This document shows positions 1 through 9,152 of a stretch of DNA of 64,000 nt, one piece after another; positions within the stretch are counted from its first letter, which is position 1, and the number at the start of each line of letters is the position of its first letter. Made by a program: the position numbers and the translations under genes. The notes beneath the pieces were generated by a model. The model saw nothing but the letters and a program-made list of their open reading frames with translations, did not search any database and was not told the origin of the DNA. Location of the stretch: NCBI RefSeq assembly GCF_043099315.1, contig NZ_CP170746.1; one strand, 5' to 3'. This stretch comes from Chlorogloeopsis fritschii (GTDB taxonomy: Bacteria; Cyanobacteriota; Cyanobacteriia; Cyanobacteriales; Nostocaceae).

Positions 1-1
1 T

Positions 2-112
2 AAACAAGCACGTCCTTATCTTTGGCGTTCTTTGCGTCAAAAGTTAAATTTAAGGTCAATGGCTGCACTGTTGCTAAGTTTTGCTCCTGCAAAAGTAGCA
101 GCAAAATTTTAA
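2..112 (+). CDS. 3' end of an unidentified gene, cut by the window edge
   Basis: The frame starting at base 2 is open from the window edge to a TAA at 110-112 and encodes about 36 residues, ending in LLLSFAPAKVAAKF. It is rich in Arg, Leu and Ala and reads like a real protein C-terminus. It precedes a same-strand glycosyltransferase by 78 bp, so it is probably the previous gene of the polysaccharide cluster, but that is inferred from position only. Too little is present to name the family. Confidence 0.5.
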   Translation, partial: KQARPYLWRSLRQKLNLRSMAALLLSFAPAKVAAKF

Positions 113-190
113 ATATCTACGGAAAATATCCAGGTTTGCTCCCTATATTTAGAAGATTAATTTATTCCAATTTATATATAGGTACAATCA

Positions 191-1072
191 ATGCGAGTAT
201 CAGCTTGTATTACAACAAGAAATCGCACAAAAAAACTCGATGCTTGTTTAGAAGCTTTATGGAATTCTAAAGTTAAACCCCATATTGTAGTAGTTTCTGA
301 TGATTCATCTGAGTTGGAAACACAGCAGGCAAATTTGCAAATAGTCCAAAAATATCCGGGAACTCGTTATATCTTAGGGCCTCGTTCTGGCGTTTGTGGT
401 AACCGCAATAATGCTGTGAATGCAATTCCAGAGTCTGAAACCGACTTTGTCGCTTTCGTTGATGATGATATTTGCGTTCAGCCAGACTTTATTGCTTTAG
501 CCATTGATAGATATACTCAAATGCCTCTTGAAGAGAGAAAAAATACTATCTTAACAGGCACCAGCCACACTCTAGATGGCTTTCAGCTTTTACCAGCTAA
601 ACTTACATTTCAAGGGCACTTCTTTCCTACTGATGGCATTCCTCAAACTGTAGTTATTCACGCCGCTTTGTTTCCCAGACATTTTTTTAGTCAAGAACAA
701 TGGGATGAAAATATCTTTTTTGGCTATGAAGATGCAGAACTTTGTTTGCGAGCGATTAAGCGTGGCTACAAAATTTTATATTGCTCGGAATTGAGAGTAA
801 AGTGTATTGCCGAGGATAGCACACTTGAGGTGGGTATATCTGGTGTAGGTGGCTTGAGTAATTATGAATTATATGTAGAAGCGGCTAGGCTATACATTGG
901 GATTAAGCGATATAAAGACTTATTTCCTAATCCCTTGAACCTACTAGGCTTTATACTTTTATATTTTGTGCAGATGACAAGATATCTATTACAACGAAAA
1001 GCAATCCGAGCTTGGCCAGAAATTCTGCGTCGTTCTCGCATCCAACGGTTGTTATTGCCATCCAGTGTTTGA
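191..1072 (+). CDS. Family 2 glycosyltransferase
   Basis: This 293-aa protein has the GT-A features of inverting family 2 transferases. The N-terminal strand SACITTRNR is followed by VVSDDSS (residues 34-40), a metal/nucleotide-sugar motif VDDDI with Asp 91-93, and GYEDAELCLRA (178-188), where the ED pair sits at the usual catalytic-base position. A hydrophobic segment near residues 255-265 suggests membrane association. By family it adds a sugar from an NDP-sugar to a growing glycan at the cytoplasmic membrane; the sugar cannot be read from sequence. It is the first complete gene of a same-strand cluster of transferases, epimerase and O-antigen ligase. The ribosome-binding site before the ATG is weak. 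Confidence 0.85.
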   Translation: MRVSACITTRNRTKKLDACLEALWNSKVKPHIVVVSDDSSELETQQANLQIVQKYPGTRYILGPRSGVCGNRNNAVNAIPESETDFVAFVDDDICVQPDFIALAIDRYTQMPLEERKNTILTGTSHTLDGFQLLPAKLTFQGHFFPTDGIPQTVVIHAALFPRHFFSQEQWDENIFFGYEDAELCLRAIKRGYKILYCSELRVKCIAEDSTLEVGISGVGGLSNYELYVEAARLYIGIKRYKDLFPNPLNLLGFILLYFVQMTRYLLQRKAIRAWPEILRRSRIQRLLLPSSV

Positions 1073-1105
1073 AAACTTACTAATAATTATTCAGGATTAT
1101 TAAGC

Positions 1106-2254
1106 GTGAAGCTTTGTATCGTTACCCACAATGTTATTAAAGGTGATGGTCAAGGGCGGGTAAATTATGAAATTACCTGGGAGGCTATTCGTCGAGGTCA
1201 CTATGTTACTTTATTAGCAAGTCAAGTAGCTCCAGAATTACGGGAAAATAGCCAAGTTCAATGGATTGGTATTCCAGTAAAAGGGTGGCCTGCAGAAATT
1301 ATCCGTAATATCATATTTTCTTGGCGGAGTGCAATTTGGTTGCATCAACATCAGTCTGAATTTGATCTAGTAAAGGCTAACGGTGCAATTACAGCGATCC
1401 CAGCAGATGTAAATGCAGTTCATTTTGTCCATAGTTCTTGGCTAAAATTCTCTGCTTTTAAGGCTACGTCCAAATCATTTAAGAATGTGCTTAATCCACG
1501 CGGAGTTTTATATGATTTTTACCAATGGCTATACACAGCCGCTAATGCGCGTTGGGAAAAAAAGGCTTTCAGTCAGGCAAAAATAGTTGTGGCAATTTCT
1601 AATCAGATTGCCAAGGATCTATTAGAAATTGGTGTAGCACCAGAACGATTGCAGGTAATTTTAAATGGTGTTGATTTACAAGAATTTTCACCTGGTACTA
1701 CCGATCGCAAAATCTGGGGACTTCCTGATGGAGTACCCTTGGCACTGTTTGCAGGAGATATCAGAATTCCTCGCAAAAACTTGGATACGGTGTTGCAAGC
1801 TTTAGTGAAAGTTCCCGAATTGCATTTGGCAGTGGCAGGAATTACTGAAGGCAGCCCATATCTTCAACTTGCAGACTCACTGGGGTTAAGCGATCGCGTG
1901 CATTTTTTAGGACTCCGCCATGATGTTCCCCAGTTAATGAAAGCAGTAGATTTCCTCGTTTTCCCCTCCCGCTACGAGCCTTTTGGCTTAGTGGTGATTG
2001 AAGCGATGGCTTGTGGCTTACCTGTAATTACAGCTCAGACAACAGGCGCTGCTGAACTAGTAACACCAGAATCTGGGATAGTCATACCAGATCCGGATGA
2101 CGCCGAAGCATTGGCACAGGCGCTGTTATCTTTGGCAAGCGATCGCGCTTTGCGTACCCAAATGGGTAAGGTTGCTCGCCATATCGCCGAAAAACACAGC
2201 TGGGAGCGAATGGCTAAAAGCTATGTGGATTTATTTGAGAATTTGAATAGTTAA
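1106..2254 (+). CDS. Family 4 (GT-B) glycosyltransferase
   Basis: This 382-aa protein has the GT-B two-domain layout. The N-terminal acceptor domain is less conserved. The C-terminal donor domain carries RIPRKNLDTVLQAL (about 220-233), with the phosphate-contacting Arg/Lys, and the EX7E signature EPFGLVVIE (291-299), followed by ACGLPVITAQTTGAAEL. This is typical of retaining GT4 enzymes that use NDP-hexoses. The gene starts with GTG, 33 bp after the preceding transferase stop, so co-transcription is likely. Membership of an exopolysaccharide or lipopolysaccharide operon is inferred from neighbours; donor and acceptor are unknown. Confidence 0.88.
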   Translation: MKLCIVTHNVIKGDGQGRVNYEITWEAIRRGHYVTLLASQVAPELRENSQVQWIGIPVKGWPAEIIRNIIFSWRSAIWLHQHQSEFDLVKANGAITAIPADVNAVHFVHSSWLKFSAFKATSKSFKNVLNPRGVLYDFYQWLYTAANARWEKKAFSQAKIVVAISNQIAKDLLEIGVAPERLQVILNGVDLQEFSPGTTDRKIWGLPDGVPLALFAGDIRIPRKNLDTVLQALVKVPELHLAVAGITEGSPYLQLADSLGLSDRVHFLGLRHDVPQLMKAVDFLVFPSRYEPFGLVVIEAMACGLPVITAQTTGAAELVTPESGIVIPDPDDAEALAQALLSLASDRALRTQMGKVARHIAEKHSWERMAKSYVDLFENLNS

Positions 2255-2321
2255 ACACAAAAGTTTTTACCTAAACTTAATAAGTTCGCAGTTCAACAAA
2301 CCATTTCAGAAAATATAAACT

Positions 2322-3382
2322 ATGAATTTTAAGTCTCTTCTGGTTACAGGTTCATCAGGTTTAATTGGTTCAGAAGTTTGCACCTATTTTTCAGCCCAAG
2401 GTTGGGCAGTTCATGGTGTTGACAACAATAGCAGAGTCTGCTTTTTGGCCCTAATGGTGATACCCGTTGGAATCAAAAAAGACTGGAAACTGAACTGAGC
2501 AACTTTCGGCATCATGAACTTGATATCCGCGATCGGGCGGGGGTGCTAAAACTCATTGAAGAATTACAACCAACAGCTATTGTACACACTGCTGCTCAAC
2601 CATCTCACGACCGGGCTGCACAAATACCCTTTGATGATTTCGATACCAATGCTGTTGGGACGATGAATTTGCTAGAGGCGACGCGGCGCTGTGCTCCAGA
2701 AGCCGTATTCGTTCATATGTCAACTAACAAAGTATATGGAGACGCTCCCAACGAATTACCGTTAAAGGAATTGGAAACTCGTTGGGAATACGCAAATCAA
2801 GAAGATTTTAATGGCATTGCGGAAAATTTTCGCATAGATCAATCTAAACATTCTCTGTTTGGAGCCTCCAAAGTTGCCGCAGATATTATGGTGCAAGAAT
2901 ATGGGCGGTACTTTGACATCAGAAGCTGTTGCTTGCGCGGTGGTTGCTTGACCGGGCCAAATCACTCTGGTGTAGAATTGCATGGATTTCTTAGCTATTT
3001 GACTAAGTGTAATTTAGAAGGTAAAAAGTATTTTGTTTACGGATACAAAGGCAAACAAGTACGGGACAATATTCATTCATTAGATGTAGCTAGATTTATC
3101 GAAGCCTTCATTGAAAATCCGAGAGTAGCGGAGGTTTATAACTTAGGTGGAGGAAGGGAAAATAGCTGTTCTATTCTAGAAGCGTTTGCTCTTGCTGAAG
3201 CAGTTTCGGGTAAAAAAATGGTGTGGGAATACGTGGATAAAAATCGAGAAGGTGACCACATTTGCTACATCAGTGATTTAACTAAAATGAAAACTCACTA
3301 CCCAAATTGGAGCCTGACTAAAAGTCTCACTGACATCTTTAGCGAGATTCATCAAGGCTGGTTAAAGCGCCAGAAAGATTAA
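2322..3382 (+). pseudogene. NAD-dependent epimerase (CDP-paratose 2-epimerase-like), frameshifted
   Basis: The ATG at 2322 opens a Rossmann N-terminus with VTGSSGLIG (GxxGxxG) and VHGVDNN, but this frame stops at 2496. The rest of the protein (AAQPSHDRAAQIPFDDFDTN, MSTNKVYGDAP, RGGCLTGPNHSG, KGKQVRDNIHSLDV, NLGGG) continues in the next frame to 3382. One extra T in the run at 2442-2446 would join the halves as SRVCFFGPNGDTRWN, matching the spacing expected after the NAD motif in this extended-SDR family. The SDR catalytic Tyr position reads FGASK (Phe) here. The enzyme would epimerise an NDP-sugar for the surface glycan. A lost base from sequencing or assembly and a true inactivating mutation are both possible. 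As read, no full-length product is made. Confidence 0.85.
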
Positions 3383-3462
3383 TCGAGCAATCAAAGCCTT
3401 AGCCACTTGCCTCGTGCAGGTGGCAAAAATATATAAGCTGTATATAAATTTTGGTATTTCTT

Positions 3463-4620
3463 ATGAAAAAAGTTTTACTCATCACAACATTTTTACCAAA
3501 TATAGGAGGTGGTTCGGTAATTTTAAGGAGTTTGATTCCGGCATTAAAAGATAAAGATATTGATATTGAATGGTTTTATTTAACTGAGAAAGAAGTAGAT
3601 TTTCCAGAAGCCAAACGATTAGGGGAAGGCTTGATGGGAGGAAATTTGCTCAAGGATTTTGTTAATAGTGGATTACTTTGGTATGGGATAAAAACTTCTC
3701 TACTCAAAAGCACAATAGACAAAATTCTTTCCCTCAAAGCTGATGCTTACTGGGTGATTGGACACAGTGATGGGATTTTAATTGCTAAAGAACTGGCTCA
3801 GAAAACTAACACCCCTGTGCATTTGACAATACACGACGATTTGGTTGGTGGATGGTTTGGTAGAACCCGTCGTTATCGGTGGCTGTTAAATCAGGCAAGC
3901 AAAATGTTTGCTGAAGCGATGCACGCTGTTAGTTCAGTGGATGTAGTCAGCGAAAGTATGCGTCGCTATTATCAGAAAATGTTAGGTGTTGACTCTGTTG
4001 TTGTCCATCGTTATTTGCCTAATTTACCCAAGCTAGATTCAAAACCGATAGAACAAAATACATTGATTGTTGGACATATTGGTTCTATTTATTCTGCTCA
4101 TGAATTTCGCTTGTTTTGTGAAGCTTTAGAGAGTTACGGACAACAGCAAGGGTTATCTGTAAAGTTTATTGTTATTGGTGCAGATCGGAGATTTTTGCCA
4201 ACAGATTTTTCTCGGCTAATTGTAGATATTCCTCACCTGAGTGAAAATGAAGCGATCGCCGAATTAGCTCAATGTCATTTTTTGTATGCGATGTATCCTT
4301 TTGATAACGCATTTGCTATCTTTCGCCAGACTAGTTTGCCTACAAAGGTAACTACCTATATACAAGTGCAAAGACCAATTTTGGCACATACACCCAGTGA
4401 CAGTACTCTGGCAGAAATTATTAGCACTTATAAGCTAGGAATAAATACTGATGCTTTAACAACAGCTAATCTCAATCAAGCGATCGCGCAAATTTGTGAA
4501 TATCAATTAAGCGAGAACGCTTTTGAAGTGGCACATACCGCTTTGTTTGGGATGGAAAACGTCAATCGCATGGCGACTTGCCTGAATAAAAATTCATATC
4601 AGCCAGCCAGACAAGGTTAG
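3463..4620 (+). CDS. Glycosyltransferase, GT4-like
   Basis: I place the start at the ATG at 3463 (MKKVLLITTFLPN) rather than the in-frame TTG at 3451, giving about 385 aa. The N-terminus has the strand-plus-glycine-rich turn of GT-B transferases (TTFLPNIGGGSV), which binds the acceptor. The middle has VGHIGSIYSAHEF and the C-terminal half FRQTSLPTKVTTYIQVQRPI, corresponding to the donor-site region, though a classical EX7E motif is not clear. It lies between the epimerase and a GT2 gene on the same strand, consistent with one polysaccharide operon. The glycosyltransferase call is moderately sure; the substrate is unknown. Confidence 0.7.
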   Translation: MKKVLLITTFLPNIGGGSVILRSLIPALKDKDIDIEWFYLTEKEVDFPEAKRLGEGLMGGNLLKDFVNSGLLWYGIKTSLLKSTIDKILSLKADAYWVIGHSDGILIAKELAQKTNTPVHLTIHDDLVGGWFGRTRRYRWLLNQASKMFAEAMHAVSSVDVVSESMRRYYQKMLGVDSVVVHRYLPNLPKLDSKPIEQNTLIVGHIGSIYSAHEFRLFCEALESYGQQQGLSVKFIVIGADRRFLPTDFSRLIVDIPHLSENEAIAELAQCHFLYAMYPFDNAFAIFRQTSLPTKVTTYIQVQRPILAHTPSDSTLAEIISTYKLGINTDALTTANLNQAIAQICEYQLSENAFEVAHTALFGMENVNRMATCLNKNSYQPARQG

Positions 4621-4634
4621 CGAGGTATTCATAT

Positions 4635-5585
4635 ATGATCGCAATTAGCGTTATCATTCCCACCTACCTGCGCCCAAAAGACTTAACTCGCTGTTTAGAA
4701 GCGCTGAAGCAGCAAACTCGTCCTGCTGATGAAGTGCTGGTGGTAGTACGCGACAGCGATAACGAGACTTGGGCATTATTCAAAGAATCAAACTTTGATC
4801 CCTTGCCAATCAAGACTGTAACAGTCGAGGTTCCAGGGGTTGTTGCTGCTCTTAACGCTGCACTAGATGTAGCCACAGGGGATATCATTACTGTTACTGA
4901 CGATGATGCTGCACCTCATACTGATTGGCTAAAACGCATCGAAACTTATTATCTGTCAGATGAGCGTTTGGGTGGTGTAGGTGGACGAGACTGGGTGTAC
5001 TGGGAAAACAAATTACTCGACCATGATGATACCGAAACTGTAGGTCAAGTCCAGTGGTTCGGACGTGTGATTGGTAACCATCATCGAGGTGTTGGACAAG
5101 CCCGCGAGGTGGATATTCTCAAGGGTGTAAACATGAGTTATCGCCGGAGCGCGATCGCAGAAATTGGCTTTGATGAGCGGATGTGGGGTACAGGAGCGCA
5201 AGTTAACTTCGAGATGGCGTTATGTTTGGCGCTCAAACGAAAGGGTTGGAAGCTTGTCTACGATCCGGCGATCGCAGTAGATCACTATCCAGCCAAACGT
5301 TTTGACGAGGATAAGCGAGATCGGTTGAATGAAGTAGCTTTGGTGAATGCAGTACACAATGAAACCCTAGTATTGCTGGAAAACTTGCCACCTGTGCGTC
5401 GTGTCGTATTTATGCTGTGGGCTGTACTAGTGGGCACTCAAGAATCTTTGGGTTTAATCCAGTGGTTGCGATTTTTTCCCAAAGAAGGAAAATTGGCTCA
5501 AAGAAAGTGGCTGGCATCGCTGCGGGGACGCTGGCAAGGTTTGCGGACTTGGCAGCAGTCGGTAAAAGTGAACACTAGTAACTAG
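4635..5585 (+). CDS. Family 2 glycosyltransferase
   Basis: This 316-aa protein starts with the canonical GT2 strand AISVIIPTYLRP, followed by ADEVLVVVRDSD and the metal site TGDIITVTDDDAAPHTDW, with Asp 89-91. Further on, FDERMWGTGAQVNFEMALCL takes the position of the GT2 acceptor/catalytic helix. A hydrophobic stretch near residues 255-270 could anchor it to the membrane. A GAGG ribosome-binding site at 4622-4625 supports the ATG, and the gene begins 15 bp after the previous stop, so translation in one operon is likely. It probably adds one residue of the repeat unit; the sugar is not deducible. Confidence 0.87.
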   Translation: MIAISVIIPTYLRPKDLTRCLEALKQQTRPADEVLVVVRDSDNETWALFKESNFDPLPIKTVTVEVPGVVAALNAALDVATGDIITVTDDDAAPHTDWLKRIETYYLSDERLGGVGGRDWVYWENKLLDHDDTETVGQVQWFGRVIGNHHRGVGQAREVDILKGVNMSYRRSAIAEIGFDERMWGTGAQVNFEMALCLALKRKGWKLVYDPAIAVDHYPAKRFDEDKRDRLNEVALVNAVHNETLVLLENLPPVRRVVFMLWAVLVGTQESLGLIQWLRFFPKEGKLAQRKWLASLRGRWQGLRTWQQSVKVNTSN

Positions 5586-5628
5586 TAAATATTTGCTTGG
5601 ATATAGTCTTTAATTTTGGAGATACTAA

Positions 5629-7074
5629 GTGATTCACAGGCAGATAACTACCAATAGTTCTTTTGCAGGAAGCGTTCCAGAAAACCCACCTCTTTTTGGT
5701 TGGTTAGCAATCCTGGGACTAGTGCTTTTTTCGGCAGTTTCCATTATCGCGGGCGCTGGCTCCCTTTTTCGCCCAGGATATGTAGCGATCTCTTTTGCTG
5801 TAGGGGTTTTCCTTTATTTTCGATACCCTTTGCTTTACATGGGTTTCCTTTGGTGGATGTGGTTTATTACACCCCTGCTTTCTCGCTTAATTGATTATCG
5901 CAGTGGCTTTGATGCCACTCGTTTTATACTCATATCACAATACTTGGTAACCCTAATCACCATGTATACCGCCTTGAAAGAACTTCCTCGCTCTTATCGT
6001 CAAGGTGGTTTGCCTTTTGTATTAGCTTTTGTCGGTGTATTTTATGGTTATTTGATTGGATTAGTTAAAACCACACCTTTTACTGCATTTAGAGGGCTTT
6101 TAGATTGGTTAACACCTATTAGCTTCGCTTTATACATATTTGTACGCTGGCGAGATTATCCTCAATATCGCCAAAATATCACCCGCATATTTCTCTGGGG
6201 GGTATTGGTGACAGGAGTATATGGAATAGTGCAATTCCTGATTGCTCCAGAATGGGATAGATTTTGGCTAATTAGCACAAAACTCACAAGCTTTGGAAAC
6301 CCCGAACCTTTTGGGCTGCGTATTTGGAGTACTATGGCATCACCAGGGCCTTTTGCGACTGTGATCATGGCAGGTTTGCTGGTGTTATTTCATAGCAAAG
6401 AATTTTTAACTATTCCGGCTGCGGCAGCTGGCTATTTAACCTTCCTACTAACGATGGTGCGAACTCTGTGGGGAGCCTGGTTAGTAGGAGTACTTACCCT
6501 ACTTTCTTCGCTCAAACCGAAAATTCAAATGCGTTTGATGGTAACTATTTTGGTTATGGCAGTTTGTGTTGTGCCATTAGCTAATATGGAGCCATTTTCT
6601 GGGGTAATTACCAAAAGATTGGAAACTTTTTCTAATCTAGAGAAAGATAACAGTGCCCAGATTAGGCAAGAAATTTATAAAAATGGACTCACAAAAGCCT
6701 TGACTAATGGCTTGGGTAACGGCATCGGAAATACTTTTATTGTTAATGAAAAAGGACTCCTAGAACCGATTGTAATTGACAGCGGAATTTTGGATATGTT
6801 TTTCACATTAGGTTGGTTTGGGGCTGTCTTTTACCTGGGTGGATTAATTTTGCTAATGTTTCAAGTGCTTCAATATATTGAGCCTCGCTTCGATCAATTT
6901 ATGGCTGTGGCGCGTGCCATTGGTATTGCTTGTTTCGCAACTCTACCAGGCGGGAGCGGGATGTTAGGAGTTGCTGGCATGATTCTTTGGGGATTCTTAG
7001 CTATTACTGTCGCAGGGCATAAATATTATGTGCAGCAAAATTATGTGCAGCAAAGGAATTCTAGATTTAACTAG
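5629..7074 (+). CDS. O-antigen ligase / polymerase-like polytopic membrane protein
   Basis: This 481-aa protein has about ten to twelve hydrophobic segments with short loops. A Wzy_C/WaaL-like core around TMVRTLWGAWLVGVLTLL is followed by a large periplasmic-type loop (about residues 315-385) and SGILDMFFTLGWFGAVFYLG. This is the layout of enzymes that ligate or polymerise lipid-linked glycans on the outer face of the cytoplasmic membrane. The start is GTG at 5629, with GGAG eleven bases upstream. It closes the polysaccharide cluster. Ligase and polymerase cannot be separated by sequence alone. Confidence 0.8.
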   Translation: MIHRQITTNSSFAGSVPENPPLFGWLAILGLVLFSAVSIIAGAGSLFRPGYVAISFAVGVFLYFRYPLLYMGFLWWMWFITPLLSRLIDYRSGFDATRFILISQYLVTLITMYTALKELPRSYRQGGLPFVLAFVGVFYGYLIGLVKTTPFTAFRGLLDWLTPISFALYIFVRWRDYPQYRQNITRIFLWGVLVTGVYGIVQFLIAPEWDRFWLISTKLTSFGNPEPFGLRIWSTMASPGPFATVIMAGLLVLFHSKEFLTIPAAAAGYLTFLLTMVRTLWGAWLVGVLTLLSSLKPKIQMRLMVTILVMAVCVVPLANMEPFSGVITKRLETFSNLEKDNSAQIRQEIYKNGLTKALTNGLGNGIGNTFIVNEKGLLEPIVIDSGILDMFFTLGWFGAVFYLGGLILLMFQVLQYIEPRFDQFMAVARAIGIACFATLPGGSGMLGVAGMILWGFLAITVAGHKYYVQQNYVQQRNSRFN

Positions 7075-7140
7075 ATTCACCTAAGTAGCCGTCATGAACT
7101 CCGTACACCAGAAAGCATGAAAAAAGGTATTTCCCCTACA

Positions 7141-7190
7141 ACGCCACTTGCTACAACGCTCTTAACCCGCAAGGGCGCACTGGCTCCCCC
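7141..7190 (-). repeat. Dispersed GC-rich repeat, copy 1 (inverted)
   Basis: Read on the minus strand, this segment contains GCGCCCTTGCGGGTTAAG, then TTGTAGC and GCAAGTGGCGT. The same order (GCGCCCTTGCGGGTTAAG, TTGTAGCG, ACTGCCGT) occurs on the plus strand at 54280-54331, and a more diverged copy (GGGAGGCAGCCGC, GGCGGGTTTACCGACTTG, ACTGCCGT) is at 33850-33900. No coding frame runs through it. It fills the spacer after the O-antigen ligase gene. Confidence 0.7.
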
Positions 7191-7210
7191 ACACCCTTTT
7201 TCAAGCAACT

Positions 7211-7273
7211 AATCGGTGAAAACCTCTTTTCCCTAGTCCCCCTAGCCTCTAGCCCCTAGCCCCTATTTTCAAG
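7211..7273 (+). repeat. Dispersed repeat with CCCCTAG heptamers, copy 1
   Basis: This block begins with GGTGAAAACCTCTTTTCCC, runs through CTAGTCC/CTAGCCC heptamers and ends with CCTATTTTCAAGA. It is nearly the same as 50693-50756, in front of devA. The match includes both non-repetitive flanks, so the heptamers belong to a larger mobile or duplicated unit. Confidence 0.75.
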
Positions 7274-7317
7274 AAAAAGGGACACGGCAAAAAGCAACAA
7301 TGTCCCTAAAAATATAA

Positions 7318-7920
7318 TTACCTTTTCAATACTACTTGGAAAGAATTTAAATACCCATTCAGAGTTTTAGATAAAGTATGGCGCTGTTTTTTAGTAGTAA
7401 TAACCATGACTTGATACAAGCGCCCTTCAGCAACATACATTCGGTTTTTAGTAATTTTACCACCAGCATTTATATACTCTATTTCTTTACCTGGATGACC
7501 GTTGGAACTACGAATTGGACGTTGGCGGATTAATTTACTCTTAGTAGTTTTTAAAGCCATATCCCTAGCATTGCTAAGTATTGCTTGAGGATTAGTCAAC
7601 TCACCGTAACTATAGGGAAATTCATTGTAAGTTACTATGTATGCCACTTCTTGGTTAGCTGACTTACCGACAAATAATTGTAAGTCAATTTCTCCCATAA
7701 AAGTTTTTTGGGTTTGAGTGATAATTTCTGGCGTTCCCGGCATTAAAACAGAAAAACTACCATCTGGAGCAGTGAATAGATTCCATTCTGACTTGATTGG
7801 TTGAGTGATAATTGGTTTGATTGTAGAAATACGACGTTTGGGTGGGCGTGCTTCGACATTGTGAAATCCACTGCATACCAAAGTGGCGATGATTAAGGGC
7901 AAAAACACTCTTTTTGTCAT
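7318..7920 (-). CDS. Exported protein of unknown function
   Basis: I chose the ATG at 7920, which gives a 200-aa product with a clear Sec signal peptide (MTKRVFLPLIIATLVC, cleavage probably after VEA); an in-frame upstream ATG at 7995 would bury it. The mature part carries the segment DGSFSVLMPGTPE, a pattern I associate with cyanobacterial secreted proteins of unknown function, followed by an alternating beta-rich region and a C-terminal VILR-like end. It is therefore probably periplasmic. It is separated from glk by 119 bp on the same strand. No enzymatic motif is visible. Confidence 0.7.
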   Translation of the reverse strand: MTKRVFLPLIIATLVCSGFHNVEARPPKRRISTIKPIITQPIKSEWNLFTAPDGSFSVLMPGTPEIITQTQKTFMGEIDLQLFVGKSANQEVAYIVTYNEFPYSYGELTNPQAILSNARDMALKTTKSKLIRQRPIRSSNGHPGKEIEYINAGGKITKNRMYVAEGRLYQVMVITTKKQRHTLSKTLNGYLNSFQVVLKR

Positions 7921-8039
7921 AGTTTTTGCTTGTATATATATTGACATCACGTATGTTGCTAGTTTTTTATAACCTAGCGGTATGCAGAGTAGCACCAGTA
8001 ATATTGTCTAGGGGGAGCATTGCTCACCCAAATTATCTG

Positions 8040-9065
8040 TTATAGTCTAGCGGCGTAAATAGCAGCACCAATCAGCCCCACCTGCTGATTGAGTACAACA
8101 TACACTGGTATCTCTTCTAGAAGAGGACGCATTCTGCCTTTATAGGTGAAATTGAGAAGAAAATCTCCTTTTGTGATTAAAGGCAGAATTTTGGGAGCAA
8201 TGCCGCCAGCAACGTATAAACCGCCATAAGGTAGAAGTTTAAGAGCAAGATTTCCCGCTTCGGCACCATAAGCTTCTACAAATAGTTGCATCGTTTCTTC
8301 ACAAAGGCGATCGCTTCCTTGCACGGCAGCTGTACCAATTGCTGCACCTGGATCGACGCTTTTTTCTTGTTTTCCTGCTTCTTGTTCCCAGGTTCTGACA
8401 ATAGCGGCAATATCTGGTGATTCCTCGGTAATTTTGCGATCGCGCATAAATTCGTAAATCGAAACTATTCCTAAACCCGAAACTACACGTTCCACAGAAA
8501 CGCGCTGGATATCGTGCTTATCCAACAGATATTTCAGCAGTTGAAACTCTAGCTCTGTACGGGGAGCAAAGTCAGTATGCCCACCTTCGGAAGGAAAGGC
8601 TTGATAGTAGTTCCCTTGTTTGATTAAGAATCCTTGCCCTAGCCCAGTGCCAGCACCAATAACAGCAATTGGGGCATCCGGGTTTGATTTGCCAGATTGG
8701 AGAGTGTGTAAATCTTCTGTTTTTAAACCTAAAATGCCATAGGCAACGGCGGCAAAATCGTTAATCAAAGAGATAGGGGCAATGTCTAGTTGTTTTTGCA
8801 AGCGTTCGGCATCCAAAAACCAAGCCAAATTAGTCAACTTAGCAGTATTGTTTACTACAGGCCCTGCGATTGCAAAGCAAGCTTTTTGGGGTTTGTGGGT
8901 GTTACTTGCTGTCAAAAACTTTTGTACTATTGGCACTAAATCGGGATAATCTCTACTAGGGTAACGTTCCTCGTAAATTGTACGTACAAGCTGTCCTTCT
9001 GACTCCTCCATCAGTCGCAGAATAGTTTTTGTTCCGCCGATGTCTCCTGCTAATATTAATGTCAT
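8040..9065 (-). CDS. glk: Glucokinase
   Basis: This product of about 341 aa, using the ATG at 9065 (MTLILAGDIGG), has the bacterial Glk/hexokinase-fold motifs in order: LAGDIGGTKT (phosphate 1), FAIAGPV and TNLAW (connect), SLINDFAAVAYG with the catalytic Asp, IGAGTGLGQ (phosphate 2), SEGGHTDFAPR (sugar binding) and YVAGGIAPK (adenosine). It phosphorylates glucose to glucose-6-phosphate with ATP in the cytoplasm, feeding glycolysis, the oxidative pentose phosphate route and glycogen. Length and motifs match the family. It stands alone, followed by an exported protein and preceded by a phosphatase gene. Confidence 0.95.
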   Translation of the reverse strand: MTLILAGDIGGTKTILRLMEESEGQLVRTIYEERYPSRDYPDLVPIVQKFLTASNTHKPQKACFAIAGPVVNNTAKLTNLAWFLDAERLQKQLDIAPISLINDFAAVAYGILGLKTEDLHTLQSGKSNPDAPIAVIGAGTGLGQGFLIKQGNYYQAFPSEGGHTDFAPRTELEFQLLKYLLDKHDIQRVSVERVVSGLGIVSIYEFMRDRKITEESPDIAAIVRTWEQEAGKQEKSVDPGAAIGTAAVQGSDRLCEETMQLFVEAYGAEAGNLALKLLPYGGLYVAGGIAPKILPLITKGDFLLNFTYKGRMRPLLEEIPVYVVLNQQVGLIGAAIYAARL

Positions 9066-9152
9066 AATGTGTATCAAAATTAACTTACTTTTTTGTGATG
9101 GTTAATCATGGCTAATGGCTAATTGCGATTTAGCCACTAGCTACCATCTTTA

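Noticed and set aside
22..270. 82-codon plus-strand frame overlapping the first transferase
   Set aside because: Overlaps the partial upstream gene and the GT2 start in another frame; no features.
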